A DNA stretch of 64,000 nt. It comes from Zygnema circumcarinatum. Its lineage: Eukaryota; Streptophyta; Zygnematophyceae; Zygnematales; Zygnemataceae. The position numbers and the translations under genes were made by a program. Shown piece after piece: positions 1 through 12,400 of this stretch. Each line of letters opens with the position of its first letter. Position 1 is the first letter of the stretch. The stretch covers positions 2,312,920-2,376,919 of the forward strand of contig CM074814.1 of NCBI GenBank assembly GCA_037447605.1. Reading direction: 5' to 3'. The notes under the pieces are model-generated. The model ran no database searches, was not told the DNA's origin, and saw only the letters and a list, made by a program, of their open reading frames with translations.

Positions 1-149
1 TTCCCCTTCCCTCTTCCCTTCCCCCCCCCCCCCCTTCTCTCTCTCTGTCTCTCAAATCGTGGTTGGAGAAGTCTAGCAATCAAAATCGAGTCAAGTTCCC
101 CGCATTGGCAACACAACGGCCTCCCCGAAGGAGAAGCTGACGGGCGTAC

Positions 150-743
150 CTGACCACACATCGACGACATACTCCTCCTTAGTGCCGCTAGTTGTCATAA
201 CAAGTTCTCCATTGCAATAGACCTTCGCGTCAGGATAGAATTTCGGATGAATGCCTGGCTTCTTGCAAACCACGCGAGCTTCACCCCGGTTGACATTCTG
301 CACTCCGACAGGACACAATTAGAAATAGCAATAGGGTAAGACCTAGCAACCTAGATAAAGAAACATTAACCTAACCGGAGAAACTCGTCATAAACTGATC
401 ACAACCTGGCTGTGTTACTTCCAGCAGTATCCGTAATGCTGTCCCCTAACCCGTATCAATCAACTGATATTCAACTAATCATGAGGAAGAACCAAGAAGA
501 AAAAGCATATTTCGATTCCTGCGCGCCATTCACCCTTCATTTCTGCTTCCTTCCATTCAATTGCCTTGCAAAGCTCTTGCAACGTCAATTCTTCAATTCA
601 ACCATAGTACAACGACTTCTTGGAGCAGCATCAAGCAGCAGCACCTCCAAGCCCTGCTGGCTGCCGCCAAGGCGAGCGCTCTGCCTGAGTGAGGAAGCGG
701 AAGTTGACGCCAGTCCTGCGCAAGCTTGCGCGAGGGCAGCCAT
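150..743 (-). CDS. rpl31: Plastid 50S ribosomal protein bL31c, 5' part (runs off left edge)
   Basis: Structural protein of the plastid 50S ribosomal subunit, nucleus-encoded and imported. Exon 2 (297 down to 150) encodes the bL31 core: CKKPGIHPKFYPDAKVYCNG, then VMTTSGTKEEYVVDVWSG, ending at an AG|GTACGC donor inside the conserved VWSG. Exon 1 (743 down to 645) encodes a start MAALAQACAGLASTS rich in Ala, Ser and Arg, typical of a chloroplast transit peptide; its AG|GT donor is phase 0 and joins exon 2 in frame. The rest (the HPFY region) lies beyond the left end. Recognition of bL31 from exon 2 is firm; exon 1 is inferred from phase and composition. Confidence 0.8.
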
Positions 744-2379
744 GGCTGTCTGCAGCTCCCCGAAATTAGGGTTGCAGGGAGGGAGGGGGGGAGAGAGGGC
801 TCAGGTAGAAGGGGAGGAAAGGCGACCACCTGGAGGGCTGAGAGCCAATGGCTTGCGCCGGATTTTTTTTTTTTTAAAGTTTTTTTTAAGAAGTTTTATT
901 TTTTTCACGTGAAACGAACGTTCATGATCAGCAATGTCGATTCAAAATGTATCACAAATTCTGCGATAGTATTTTCATTATTTACAAAAAAACGCAATAC
1001 ACGATTTGTTTTTGAGAAGGAAACCTTTCTCACACTTTGCTGGAAAAGTTATTTTTATAACTGTCCTCAACTTTTTTTTCTGCCGTGCGCGAAAGACAAG
1101 TCGGGCAGCAGGAAGACAAAAACCCAGATTGAAATAAAAGGAAAATAGTCTCTACAAACTTGGTCCGCCGGGCTGCGTCACCGTAAAAAGTACGGTACGA
1201 AACGGATAATGCCCAAAATTGAAGGGTCCCTTCCGTACGGAACCCGTTTGTACGGTAAACGGCATCCGCGAATGGTGGCGCGTCACGTATATACGGATTG
1301 CTCCAAAAGGACGAGAAGCTTTGGAGGGACAACGGGAAGGGAACAACGAAGTGGGCGAGGGAGAGGGCGGGAGAGGGCGGGAGAGGGAGGGAGAGGGGGC
1401 GGGAGAGGGGGGGAGAGGGCGGGAGAGGGAGGGAGAGGGCGGGAGAGGGGGGGAGAGGGCGGGAGAGGGCGGGAGAGGGAGGGAGAGGGCGGGAGAGGGA
1501 GAGGGCGGGAGAGGGCGGGAGAGGGCGGGAGAGGGGGAGAGGGAGGGAAGGGAGAGGGCGGGAGAGGGCGGGAGAGGGGGAGAGGGAGGGAAGGGAGCGG
1601 AAGGGAGGGGGAAGGAGGGGGAAGGAGAGCGAGGGAGGGGGAGGGAGGGAACAAGGAGGGAGAGAGATAGGGAGTGGGCGGAGGGAGATGACTGCACAGC
1701 GAGGAGGATGAGCGAGAGAGGGGTGAGAGAGGCCCTAGGGAAGGGGCAGCAGCAAATATTTCTTTGTGGTCTCCGTTTTGAAATCAGCTATTTCAAGCTG
1801 CAGGAGTCAAGCAGGCCTAGTCATGAATTAATCAGGCTGTCCATTTAGCTCACTTCTGAGCATTCTGGATTGGCAGGTCGTGCTTTAGGGCTCGTTCCCT
1901 TCAACGGCAAATTAGCCGCCCTATGTTGCCTGCGCTCTTCAACAGAAACCATCGCGAGACCATAGCAGACCAGCACAGCCAATAGCATTATAAAAAACAA
2001 AAACGGAAAAAGTATTGGTTTTTACCACGCGTTGCAGCAATTGTTGAGCTTAGCATGCAAGCAGTACATGTACGAGAATATCTCAAAATTGGGCCCCTTA
2101 TGAATCCCAGAATCCTACGGCTTAAAGATTGGGTTGCGCCCAGCTTCCGCATGCAAGCCACGATTATTGTCGAAAAAAAAATCAATATTGGCACCTCATT
2201 ATGACCCTTCAACCGCTGACCTTACCAGACACCTGCCATCTATCCACCCCCCCCATACCTCCCTGCGGCCTGCCAGATACCCCCCCACCCCTCGTCTCCA
2301 TCTGAGAAGTGTGTGTGCTCAAAACAAGGCACCTGACAACGATGCGATGTAAAGTTATCTCTCTCGCATAGCCGTAGCC
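744..2379. other. Intergenic region, no gene seen
   Basis: I see no protein-like exon here. The stretch has T-runs near 870-900, GTACGG-type motifs near 1190-1260, a long purine array (listed separately) and AT-rich sequence near 1985-2170. The left part should hold the bL31c promoter and the right part the 3' flank of the ankyrin-LOTUS gene. Confidence 0.6.
1352..1667. repeat. Purine-rich array of GGGAGA/GGGCGGGAGA units
   Basis: About 315 bp of imperfect tandem GGGAGAGGGCGGGAGA-like units, nearly all purine on the + strand. It makes long Arg/Gly/Glu or Pro/Ser/Leu reading frames in several phases that are composition artefacts. Confidence 0.9.
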
Positions 2380-5300
2380 TCAGTGAATAACGGCCCAGCG
2401 ACCCACCGCGCACTTGCAGGAGAGGCAGCTGAAGTTGGATGGCCCAAACTGGTGCTGTCACACGTGCAGGCAATAAGGTGCGGATCAGTGCTGCCTCGTT
2501 TTTAAAACTGGTTAAACATTATGCTCAATCATTCGCTTGATGACATTTGATGGCATACTTCTACAGTTGCCAAAACAAAAGTTTTAGCTCCGATTGCACA
2601 CAGCCATGGCCATGACCATGAGTATGCCCATGCCTATCCGCATACATCTACAGGCACGGCCAGTGTTGGATGCATGTGCATGTACATGCCCATAAATGAA
2701 TCTCTTTAGGTGGATTACACTGCACGTACCTGAATGATCTCTTTGCACACAGTGCAAAGAATGCGATGTCCGCATGGAAGTGCGGTCCAAAGGGCGCGCC
2801 TTCCACAGCAGTAAGCGCATGTGTTCCCCTCCATGGCATTGGCCATTGGGAAGTAGGGCGGGGCTCTTGGGCCGAACTCCGGATGGAAGGGTGGGATCAC
2901 GGCTTGTGGCGGTACAGGGCCAAACCAGTTGGGGGGGCGCACAGGTGGCATCACATTATTGCCAAAAAAATCCTGCAGTGCAAGCTTCGCCCAGTTGAGC
3001 TAAAAGCACGTTGTTGGTTTCCAGGCTTAATCCATTTATTTTTGAACGATGTAGTTTCCATCCAAATCGCTGTACAGGAAATAGCTGATCCTAATTGTTC
3101 AACTGTTTAATTGGATAGAAAGGACATACAACGTACCTGCCACGGAGTCCTTCGAGGAGGAGGCCTCTCAGCAGCTCTCATAGGCTGCAGATTGAGTACT
3201 TGCTCAGTCAGACCTTCGTCATTTGGAAAGCGCCGAGCTGGACTGGTCCATAAGTCAACGCCTGGACGAATACCTCCAGAATGTGTAGGAGAAGAGTCTT
3301 GAAAGGCCATTCTCAATGAACGGGCCGGGTTCCTGTTCTCGTTAAAATGATGTCCTTCAGATTGACCTTCTGAGATGCTTGTCAGCTCTTGATCCTGGTA
3401 AAATGAAAAGGTAGATCGACCAGAATTAACTGTAGGGCTGTCCCAGATTGTTGAACCCAACGTTCGAGATGAGCCCATCGCTGACGAGTTTGAACTCTCA
3501 GAGACTAGGCCTGCACCAGCTCGATTGGGAGTGCGGCCAAACTCAGGGAACAGCCCAGAGGGAGGAGTGTTCTCTCCAAGTGAAGCCTTCACTGAATTTG
3601 CGGAATGCCTGCTTTGCTGAATCTGTTCTGGTGTCTCTGGAAGTCTTGGCAGAGTCTCACCGATTTGCTGATGCCATCGCGGTGGTGGCGAACTTTCAAG
3701 CCTTCCCTGCTGATGCTGCAGGCCAGTTTTTTCCTGAAAGGTCCTGTAAGCTTGTATGATTGACGCCTGGGATTCACTGCCAGGGCGTCCTAGGAGGGAG
3801 AGGAGATGTGAAACATAGTCGACATTTGGTGGTGGAGGTGTCTTCCGATGTTCAGAGTTCCTCTCCTCATCGCTGTTTGCTCTAGTACCTCCAGGTGATG
3901 GGGTTCGAATACATGTTCTGTCGAAACCAAGTGGACTTTCACGTCTGACTTGGTTCATCGCTTGGGAACCGTCATGTGGAAAGCTGTGTTGCAGGTTCAT
4001 GCTGCTCGAAAACCCCAAATTATCTTGACTACGAGCCTGTGATAGCGAAGCCTCGTCCTCCTGACCGTCAAGCAAGCCGGGTACAAAAGAATTTTCCAAG
4101 GACGCACCGTAACTTTCCCCATTTGCAGCGGCAGCATACGTTCGTCTTGTGTCCACCAATGAATTTTTGAAACCTCCGGACGTTTGCTGGCTTCCAGCAT
4201 GGATTTGTGAGCAACGAGCTGCATCCAGATAACTTCCCAGGTCAGAATTGTCCACGGTGCACTGAATTATTTGAAAGCACTTGTTACTTATGCTCCTTTC
4301 GCTACCAAAAAAAGAAATTGAGTATGCAACCCACCGTTGTCACCTATTTATCTGTTAGCTCCATGGAATGGAAACTTACGATATGGCAACAGGACCATGT
4401 GTGTCGCAGGGCCCCTTCCGACAGGCACGATCTTCATCCTGCAGATGTCGTGCAACGAGCGAACAAAATCGCTCAATTTTAGGTACCCTATGTTTACATG
4501 ATCAAGCTCCAACCCGCAAGTTGCCCGGAAATCGCCTTTCAAAGAAGATAAGGGATAATATTCCCCTTCTTTCAAACGGCTCGACACGGCAAGTAGAAAG
4601 CTCGGAAGCCACTGCCGTAGCTTCAGCAACCAGGCAGGCCTGGGTCCATGGGTCAGAGGGAGTGGTGGAATCTGTGGACTGGACTCCGTGCTTTCGTTGC
4701 ACCTCACTGCGGGCGTGCTTTCAGCTGAACTGGAGTCACCAGAGAAAGGAGAATTTCCCGCGTTGTCAGCGCCTCCACGAACGATTGTTTCTTCAGTGAT
4801 GCAGGAACTGTCGGAATTAGCATTCATCGGTGATTGATTCGAATCAGAGTTGCGTAGTTGACAGTTCTTTTTGGAATCCACCAGAGAGTAGGAATCTTCC
4901 GCCTGCAATAAGAACCGTGGTACTGCTCCTTTGATCTCCACCTGCGCCAAATTGGATTTCAGTTTATATCTAATGGTTAGTTAGTTACATAGCTTTAGTG
5001 ATACCTGGTGGTGATGAAGCTTCAAGAAAATTCAAATTGCTTTATGCGAAATCTTAAGTCGAAAGCAAGACTTAAGGCAGTAAGGTAAGTGGTTATCGGC
5101 AGTCACTAGGGAAAAAGCCAACGCACTGCTACAACTTTGCAATAGATTACTTCTTAACACAGAGATGTTCGCACAATGATGCATTGGACCATACACAGGT
5201 ATAGCATGTAGCGCCAATGAAATGAGACCCTTCCGTTGGTTTTGTGAAACCGTTCACGTAACTATCCTTACCTTTTTGCCAAATAGAACTACGTAGTGTT

Positions 5301-8300
5301 CTTTGACTGCATTCAGCAATGAATAGTCGTGCTTGAATGTCACAAATCCGAAGCCTCGTGATACGAATTTGTGTTCCGCGGACTGGCTTCCAATCACCAC
5401 CGCATCAGAAACTGGCCCGAAATGTTCCTCAAAGTACTCTCGTAGATCCTCTGCAACAAGCGAACAACATGCCGACCCCTTTCTGAGTTATGTCTCTGTC
5501 CTGCACCGCTTGCGATTGATTTTTTGGCAACAAGGCACCAAAATAACCTTGCCAACTTGATGTTTTAAGTAAGGCATTTAAAACAAGAGGGTTCCAATCT
5601 TAAAAACCCATCAGCATCGATGATAAGCAATGAAGACACATCCGGTCCGGATTCAGCACGAAAACGGCCATGTCCAGCGCGGTTTTTACGATTGAAACCC
5701 CCTGATAGCGGAATTTATACCTGATTCTACAGAAGGAGATAGTCCTCCGACGAAGATTTTCTTTCCCATCTCCTCCGCATTCAACTGTGGGAAACATGAA
5801 CGTTGTGAGTTTCAGTGACGCTCAAAACTGTCTAAATGTACTTACAGTTCACAAACTAAACCAGCAAACCAAATATAGCTCAACCTGCAGCATACCTTTG
5901 TCAGTTGGAGCCTTGCAGTCTCTGTGTTAGCTGCAGACGCCGACTTGATCTCTTTCAGTGGACTGCGAGGTATACATACCAGTTCCTTTTCACCATGAGC
6001 AAAAAAGCAAGAATCCCCTCTAATGCATCTGCAAAACGATGCACATAAACCCCTTAGAAAATTGAACAGTTCAGAATTTCAAAAGAAAAGTGGGGTAAAC
6101 GAAGCCAACGAAGCAGAGCAGAAGAATAACGTACGACACGCCAAGCAGTCTGCACTAAATCAAGTTGACTAATCAGAATGTCAAGCTACAAGCTTCTTTA
6201 TCATTTCAAGCGACATACCCTCCAGCCATCGTGAAGTATCGACAGAGTTCTGTCTTGGGTAGAAATGTCCTAGTACTTGCTCCACTCAACGATGGACTGC
6301 ACAGTGAAAGGACCAAATCGTCAATACTGATGCAATTCACCAAGAGAGAAAACCAGTAAAAGCTGGAAAGAACAGGAAAAGTGGAAAGAGATGAGGCGGA
6401 AAAGAGAGCCGGAACGCACTTGAATTCAACATTAACGCCACCAATTCGAGTCTTCTTTTTCTTCGACTTCACCGAAATAAAGGAATCCATAAAATCTTCC
6501 GACATATGTTGAGAACCTGTACATTCGTAGTACAACACATCTCAACTCAGTGTTCTGAAGCTGGTTTGGGAAAGCAACCGGTAATAAACATGTTCCCCAG
6601 TGGGGTTTAAGAGCAGTAGTGTCGCTCATGTTCACTGCAGTGGTATAAGAGTTGAACGCAGCGCGCAATCTTTAAATGCAACTGATTGGGTAAGATTACT
6701 CAAACGCGTACCGATTCCTGCACTTTCCTCCAGAATTTCTCGCATTCTCAAATTATCAGCCACGTCTATAGGCATTTGCTTTCTGCAAATAAATAAAAAT
6801 AGTAAGAAGGATTAGCAAATTCATGAGGCACAGGAGCGTTAACTCTACCCCCTCTGGTTTAGTCAGCCCGCGTGATCCAAATCGCTCTGACATGCGTTCA
6901 CCCCTGAGCACCATCATACGTCAATTTACAAGGGGAAAAATCATGAAGACAAGCTGAAGTACAGCCAAACAGATTCACTAGATCAGGAGAAACTGCAGGT
7001 TGAGACACATTCGAAGTGACTTACCTTAGATTAACTGTCCCTTTGTCAGCACCATAAGATAGAAGAAGCTTAACACAATTAAATTGATTATTTCGAACTG
7101 CCCAGAATAGAGGAGTTTCTCTAGTCGCTGCCATAGCATTGGCAGCTGAGGGCTCCCTTGCAAGAAGAACCTGCAAATAACAGATAGTAGTTACTTCACG
7201 TCAATAGCTTGTTGCGGCTCTCCACTTTGAACATGTTCACACCAATTTGTACATTGATGTTACTTCTTGTGCTTGAGCCTTAAGGGAATTAAATTAACAT
7301 GTCTTGGGAATACAGATGTGCTACTACGCATCATACCTTGAGGGCATCCAAGTGCCCTTGACCTGCTGCAATGTGCACAGGTGTCACCTGCACATCGTTT
7401 CCTACGGAGGCGTGTGCTCCCTTTTCGATCAGCTTCCAAACAACTCTGTAAAACAACAAAGAAAAGGGATCAGAATAAAAAAAGAGGATCGCTTCGGCAC
7501 TCACCTATCCAACGACAACTGACGACCTTCTGCAAAATCAGGAAATTGTTCCGAGGCCTTGTGAATGAGAATGTGCGCATAACGAGAAATGCCTCTGGCT
7601 GCCTCGATAAGCAATGCTGAAGAACATGCCTTGCAGCAGCTTCACCGTTGCTTGACAGAAGACACAGGTGCAGGGCACTATTCCCATCCGAACCCGTCTC
7701 GTTCGGGAATGCACCGGCTTCAAGCAACAGAGTTGTCACAGCTTCATCTGCAGCCTGAAACCACAAAGACAGTTATCTTCAAATTTACAGTACAGAACGG
7801 GGTTACTATCCGGCTATTTTTTCTTTTGGTTCACCAGAGATGTTCTCTCTCTACATTTTTTAGCTACGAGTCCTTTTCTGAAAGCGTCACTATGGAGGTT
7901 TCAAGTGTCAGCTAAGCGTACATCAAGCAATGGAACATATCCTGCTTCCTATGAACCATCGTGATAATCAACAACAGAAGATGCGACCGCGACGGGGAAA
8001 GCAATTACTTTTGCAGCTTGAAGAAGTGGAGCAGAAAAATTGCTGGTGGGAGAAATCCCTTGAGGTCGCTCTATGCTTTTGTTTAAGTTCGGCTTCCAAA
8101 CAAGGAGCAGTTCCAGCTGCTTCAAGGCCATCTGACGATCCACCGATACCGAGTGGGAGCTTTCATGGACTTTGACGCCTCCCGTGAAGATGGCCTTGTG
8201 CACTAGTAAATCAGTGATAGTGCAGTCTCCTTGGTCGCTAAAATTTCTGATCGTGGTGCTGACAATCTCCTTGCCCGCAACTACCAACAGGATAGCTAGT

Positions 8301-9838
8301 GCCTCAATATCACCGCTTAACGCAAGGTGGCACGCAAATCGGGCAATATCATTCATATACGAGATAAGCAGCTTAACTGCTGACAAATTCTGCACAGCAT
8401 TCCACATAAAATATGCTTCAAGGTTAGAGGTTCATCATCATGATCGAACATCAATCAACTACTCCTTTCTCAATCCGCTAGTACTCGCCTTCAAACCAAG
8501 ATCGACGGACTTCAGTTGGACGGTTGAGACCACCGACTGACCTGTTTTTGAGCCAGTTTCAGGAGTTCTACGATGTTGCCGGCTCGTGGCCAGGCCATAC
8601 TTACCCTGTCCATAATGGAACACAGAGCAGATTGTCAGCTCCAATGTTGTTGCAGAAATGGTGGTCATCTGACTCAAAGTCAAAGTTGAATGAAAAGCAT
8701 GGTTAAGACCGGATGCCTTCACAAATCGCCATGAAGAACATACAAATTTTATGGCAATACATCTTTTATCAGCATGGCCTTTTCGATCTAGCTATAGAAA
8801 AAAAAAATTCAAAGGCGATATAGAATGTTGGGAGTCAAAGTTAACGAACCTCAAGTTATCCAGGGTCGCCTCCAGTGGGGTCTGTCCACTCCGGCATTGA
8901 ATATCTAGTTTCACATTTTTCTTCAGCAACAATTCCAGGCAGCGAAGACTTCCAGAAACAACTGCATAATGAAGAGCAGTCATACCACTTTCGTCAACAG
9001 CATCAATCGGCACTGCTTCTAGCCCTTCGCCTCCTTCAAGAAGGGCAGATGCACACTTGACAGCGTCCGTCTTGCAAGCATAATGGAAGAGTTTTAATCT
9101 ATCAAATGTACTGTTTTTCGCGTCCTTTTCTGATCCAAGACAACTCAGCAATGCGGCCGAGTCATCAGCAAGTACAAACTTGAGTTTCCACTCGGTACAT
9201 CCATATTCAGTTTCCCCAATTGCCAAGAGCGCAACTGAAAGTGATATTGCATCATGTGTCGATTCTCCCAACACATCCTCGGTCGCATATGAAAAAGGCG
9301 GGCCATCGCTGAATTTTCGCACAATATCTTCTGAAGAACGCAAGATAGTTTGCTGCGGTTCTTCAGCAAGCAGTCGAACTTGAGGATCGACCGATTTCAC
9401 TACCGCTTGCTTATAACTCATAGACGTCTCTGCAGAATCCTCCTTCACATCTTGTTTACTGTTTTTGTTGTACGCCCCTTCTGCAGCAAAATCGGGCTCC
9501 TTTTCGATGCCACCTTTTCCAGATTGCTCGGCCTGTGCGAGAGCCAAAGTGATCAATATTGCAGGACATCCAACGGTATGTTTCCAAGTGACTGGTATTG
9601 CATGACATCGGACGCGCGATCAACACTTAGATTCAAGCAAGCCAATCCTAGTTCACTGATATCTCTGGTCTCTGCAGAGAAGGGGACGATTTGAAAGTGT
9701 GCTTCAAACGGCTTCACGGTATGTTTTGCTGATGCCAGAAATTTTCAGTCCAGGTTCTTACCATGTCGTCAGCCTCACGAATAATATCAAACACTCCCGT
9801 CGGACGAACTGCTTCGGTCAGATGAGGTTCCACCTTTT
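2380..9838 (-). CDS. Ankyrin / CCCH zinc finger / RRM / LOTUS (OST-HTH) / RING-like RNA-binding protein
   Basis: Probable post-transcriptional regulator. Exons in transcript order: 9838-9762, 9532-8850, 8605-8542, 8389-8009, 7754-7505, 7445-7337, 7170-7025, 6782-6712, 6516-6420, 6296-6219, 6028-5896, 5784-5721, 5450-5272, 4941-4380, about 4173-3137, 2972-2730, 2412-2380. Modules in order: ankyrin repeats (GMTALHYAVVSGS, TPVHIAAGQGHLDALK, TPLFWAVRNNQ); a C-x8-C-x5-C-x3-H finger split over two exons (CRYFTMAGG, CIRGDSCFFAH); an RRM with RNP2 KIFVGGL and RNP1 RGFGFVTF; a LOTUS domain (YYPLSSLKGDF, LDHVNIGYLKLSDFV, KIVPVGRGPATH); a Ser/Pro-rich linker; a RING-like end (CAYC, ALPCGH, CTVC). Nearly all junctions agree in phase. 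The 5' start, the acceptor near 4173, the frame near 7640 and the last exon are uncertain. The first exon is not identified. Confidence 0.85.
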
Positions 9839-11234
9839 CTATGAATGACAAAAAGAAATTATATCTGCACGATCAATGATAAAAAACACTCATTGTCAGC
9901 CAAAATTGAAACATTTCTGGAGCATGCACACACATCTGTCTTCAAAAATCGACTGCGTAGAATCATTTGAATACTTCTCATATTTCTTCTAGCCAGAGTT
10001 GAATGAAGAGAACTAAAAAACATTCACACGAACAGTTGTAGAAAAGACTACAGAACCAAGCAAGCAGCTCCACAACCAGAGACGGCCAAAGCAAACAAAC
10101 TCAAACAGTATGGAAGTTCTTCCTCGCCATCATGCAGGTTAGCAACGTTCATATTATTTTCATTTGTCTCACCTGAGATGCGTCCACACACCTTTAAATC
10201 GCAACAGCCACTCTACTAGCAGATATATTAGGATAACGCCCTTCAAAAAGAGCCAGTAAGGATAACTTGGACGCCTTATTGTTAACACTGAGCCTTGAAT
10301 TAAGCAAGAGTCAGTTTTGAGCTGCTGTACTCTGCAGCAGCTCCGACAGGAAGACGGACAACCACCGTCTCACAACTATTGGCTGTGTCTACGTCTCCTA
10401 TCTGACTTTTTCGTCCATCCTGGAAGCAGCGACACTAGAGCAAAGGCCACCCTTAATACTCGATCCTCTTACACCTTCAATAGAACCTCAGGCCTTTTCC
10501 AAATTTCACATGTTTTCCTATTTTTAACCAAATTTGAGTCCTCCCTCCAAATCTCACCACAAAAAAGCCTGGATTCCCAAAATCAAAAGTGGCGCCAAAA
10601 GCTGCTGCTGAGCACCGCCCTTATCGCCTCGTAAATCTCGTCATCCAGCTCATCCTGCACATATAGTCCAACAGGAGGTGCGCCAGCTTACCCCGGGAAG
10701 GTCCAGACCAGGCGGCGCCCCCCCCTGCATGGCCGCCAGGTCGCGTAAGCCGCCGCCGGGAGGTCCTGGCAGTGGCACTGCCGTGACTTCCAAGACGGCC
10801 GGCCGCCCTCCGCCTTGGCGCCGGCCGAGCAAGTACTTTGGGGCGGGCGCGCCTGTTCACATGTGGACAACGGATTGGCCGAGAAGATTTTATGGAATGT
10901 GAACGTGTCTGGAAAAATCCATAGCGAGTTGGGCCAATGGCGACTCGCCACTTATACAACGGCAGGGAGGCCAAAGGGTAGTGATCATAGACCAGTACAA
11001 ATTAAAATTGAAATCGACTTGATCAACGGCGTGTATTTTACCCAAAGGCAAATTGAAGTACATGGGATACAAACACCAAGAAAAAAAAATCTATGACTGA
11101 TAATGAACAACTCATGATGTTGGTCATCACCATTCTTACCACGCAGGCGGAAGGGCGGAAAGCCCGCAAGCTTGAAACTCTCACAACTAGATCTCTACAA
11201 ATGTTGGTAAGCACTCCCTAGAAGCAGCCAAGCA

Positions 11235-11338
11235 CCATGGTCCATCACCATGTATGGTCCATGAGACCATGTGTGGATGAGACCATGAATGGTCCACGAG
11301 ACCATGTGTGGTCCATGAGACCATGTATGGTCCATGAA
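11235..11338. repeat. Tandem ~19-bp repeat containing GGTCCATGAGACC
   Basis: About five degenerate copies of a TGGTCCATGAGACCATGTG unit. Each unit has imperfect dyad symmetry (GGTCCATGAGACC), so the array can form cruciforms. No coding signal was recognised. Confidence 0.85.
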
Positions 11339-11616
11339 CATGAAAGTGAGGCAGGAGGAGCATGCGACCGCCAAGCTCTACAGACTTCAAATTTTGACCG
11401 CGGTCAATCCCGCCGTAAAAGCGTTGGCGCGCCTTCACGCTCCTTCGACGCTCCACACGTTGTTGGGTCCCTCCGCGCCACGTGGCACCATGGGGGCGAC
11501 CTTTGGGTCCGTCTCTAGAGCCATGTTGTCGCTGGACCTAAAACGAGAGTTCCGTTCATTCATGGCTCTTATTGGCTCATGGATGGGAAGGGAACCGGCA
11601 TTGATCTCACGGAGGC

Positions 11617-11693
11617 GATGATGCCATCAAATGTGAATGCACAAAATCAACAACATGGTGAACCAGGAGGGACCACTGGTCGCAAAGGACCTA
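11617..11693. repeat. Dispersed ~75-bp repeat, copy 1
   Basis: Contains GATGCCATCAAATGT followed by a CAACAACATGG and GGAACCA-like tail. Related sequences occur at about 28755-28826 (opposite strand), 40108-40166 and 55748-55823. Probably part of an interspersed element; ends undefined. Confidence 0.6.
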
Positions 11694-11976
11694 AGCACAA
11701 AAGAAAAAAGCGAGGTGCGGAAAACTACGCCTAGGCTCAACAACGCTTCAAGCCCCCCCTTGAAGCAGCCGGGAAGGATCGCTTCCCTTTGGTTCTCCTT
11801 TTTGTTGAGTCCATGCACATTAGATGGGGGGAGATTTTTTTTGAAAGCAGTACTTTTCTGTTTGCAGTTGTAATGTTTCTATCGGAAAACATGTACTATT
11901 TTTGAACAAGATTCGGCATGGGAGTTTTTCAACATCGATTAGGCCTAAACAAAGGCCCCTTTATCAAGGAAAAAAT

Positions 11977-12098
11977 GCTATTTCCACACCTTTTTCGTCT
12001 AAATACACACCCTCCTCGCCGGTCAGATTTTATCTTAGAGTTTTGGCGTTTTTAAGGTGTGTATCTAGACAAAATGATGTGTAAATAGTAATTTCCTT
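11977..12098. repeat. Imperfect inverted repeat (MITE-like hairpin)
   Basis: Left arm 11977-12011 and right arm 12055-12098 pair imperfectly. Both arms read roughly AAGGAAA..TATTTCCACAC, then TCTAAATACACACC in the same orientation after complementing. The motif resembles the terminal arms of the foldback element at 59010-59859, so this may be a small relative. No clear target duplication was found. Confidence 0.55.
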
Positions 12099-12229
12099 TT
12101 TCAAGGTTCAGGAAATCATTTAATTACACTCCAAAAGTTTGCTTCAATTGCCGTAGATATATCGCGATATTCTCAACGGGCTGGTTCAGTTCACAGTACT
12201 GTACTTTCCTGTACTCACGGCACGCCACC

Positions 12230-12400
12230 TCCCCCTGGTTGGCCGCATGCCACGTAGCACTAGGACGGCGCGTTTCGCGCTCCAGCCGCCACGTGGATTT
12301 AACTGATTCCACTTCAGGTCCACCACCCGAATCAAGCCTGGGTTGACCCTCCGTCAATCCGCTCTCCTTACCCTCTCGTCCGCCACGTGTCCCAAAAATC
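12230..12400 (+). promoter_or_regulatory. ACGTG-box cluster upstream of secA
   Basis: Several G-box cores lie 200-370 bp before the secA ATG, including GCCACGTGGATT near 12290 and GCCACGTGTCCC near 12383. ACGTG cores bind bZIP and bHLH factors in plants, including light-response regulators. The functional role is inferred from position only. Confidence 0.4.

Noticed and set aside
1152-1848. Long Arg/Gly/Glu and Pro/Ser frames
   Set aside because: Composition artefact of the purine array; no domain, no splice logic, overlapping frames on both strands.
3997-4224. Alternative frame (WMQLVAHKSMLEASKRPE) as the exon following the LOTUS domain
   Set aside because: It fits the donor phase, but the overlapping 345-codon Ser/Pro-rich frame is far longer, ends at a good donor and feeds the RING exon in phase.
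10599-10974. GC-rich minus-strand frame as a separate gene
   Set aside because: Only the short DELDDEIYEAIRAVL stretch looks protein-like. The intron needed to join it upstream would be under 40 bp, so I list it as a possible exon, not a gene.
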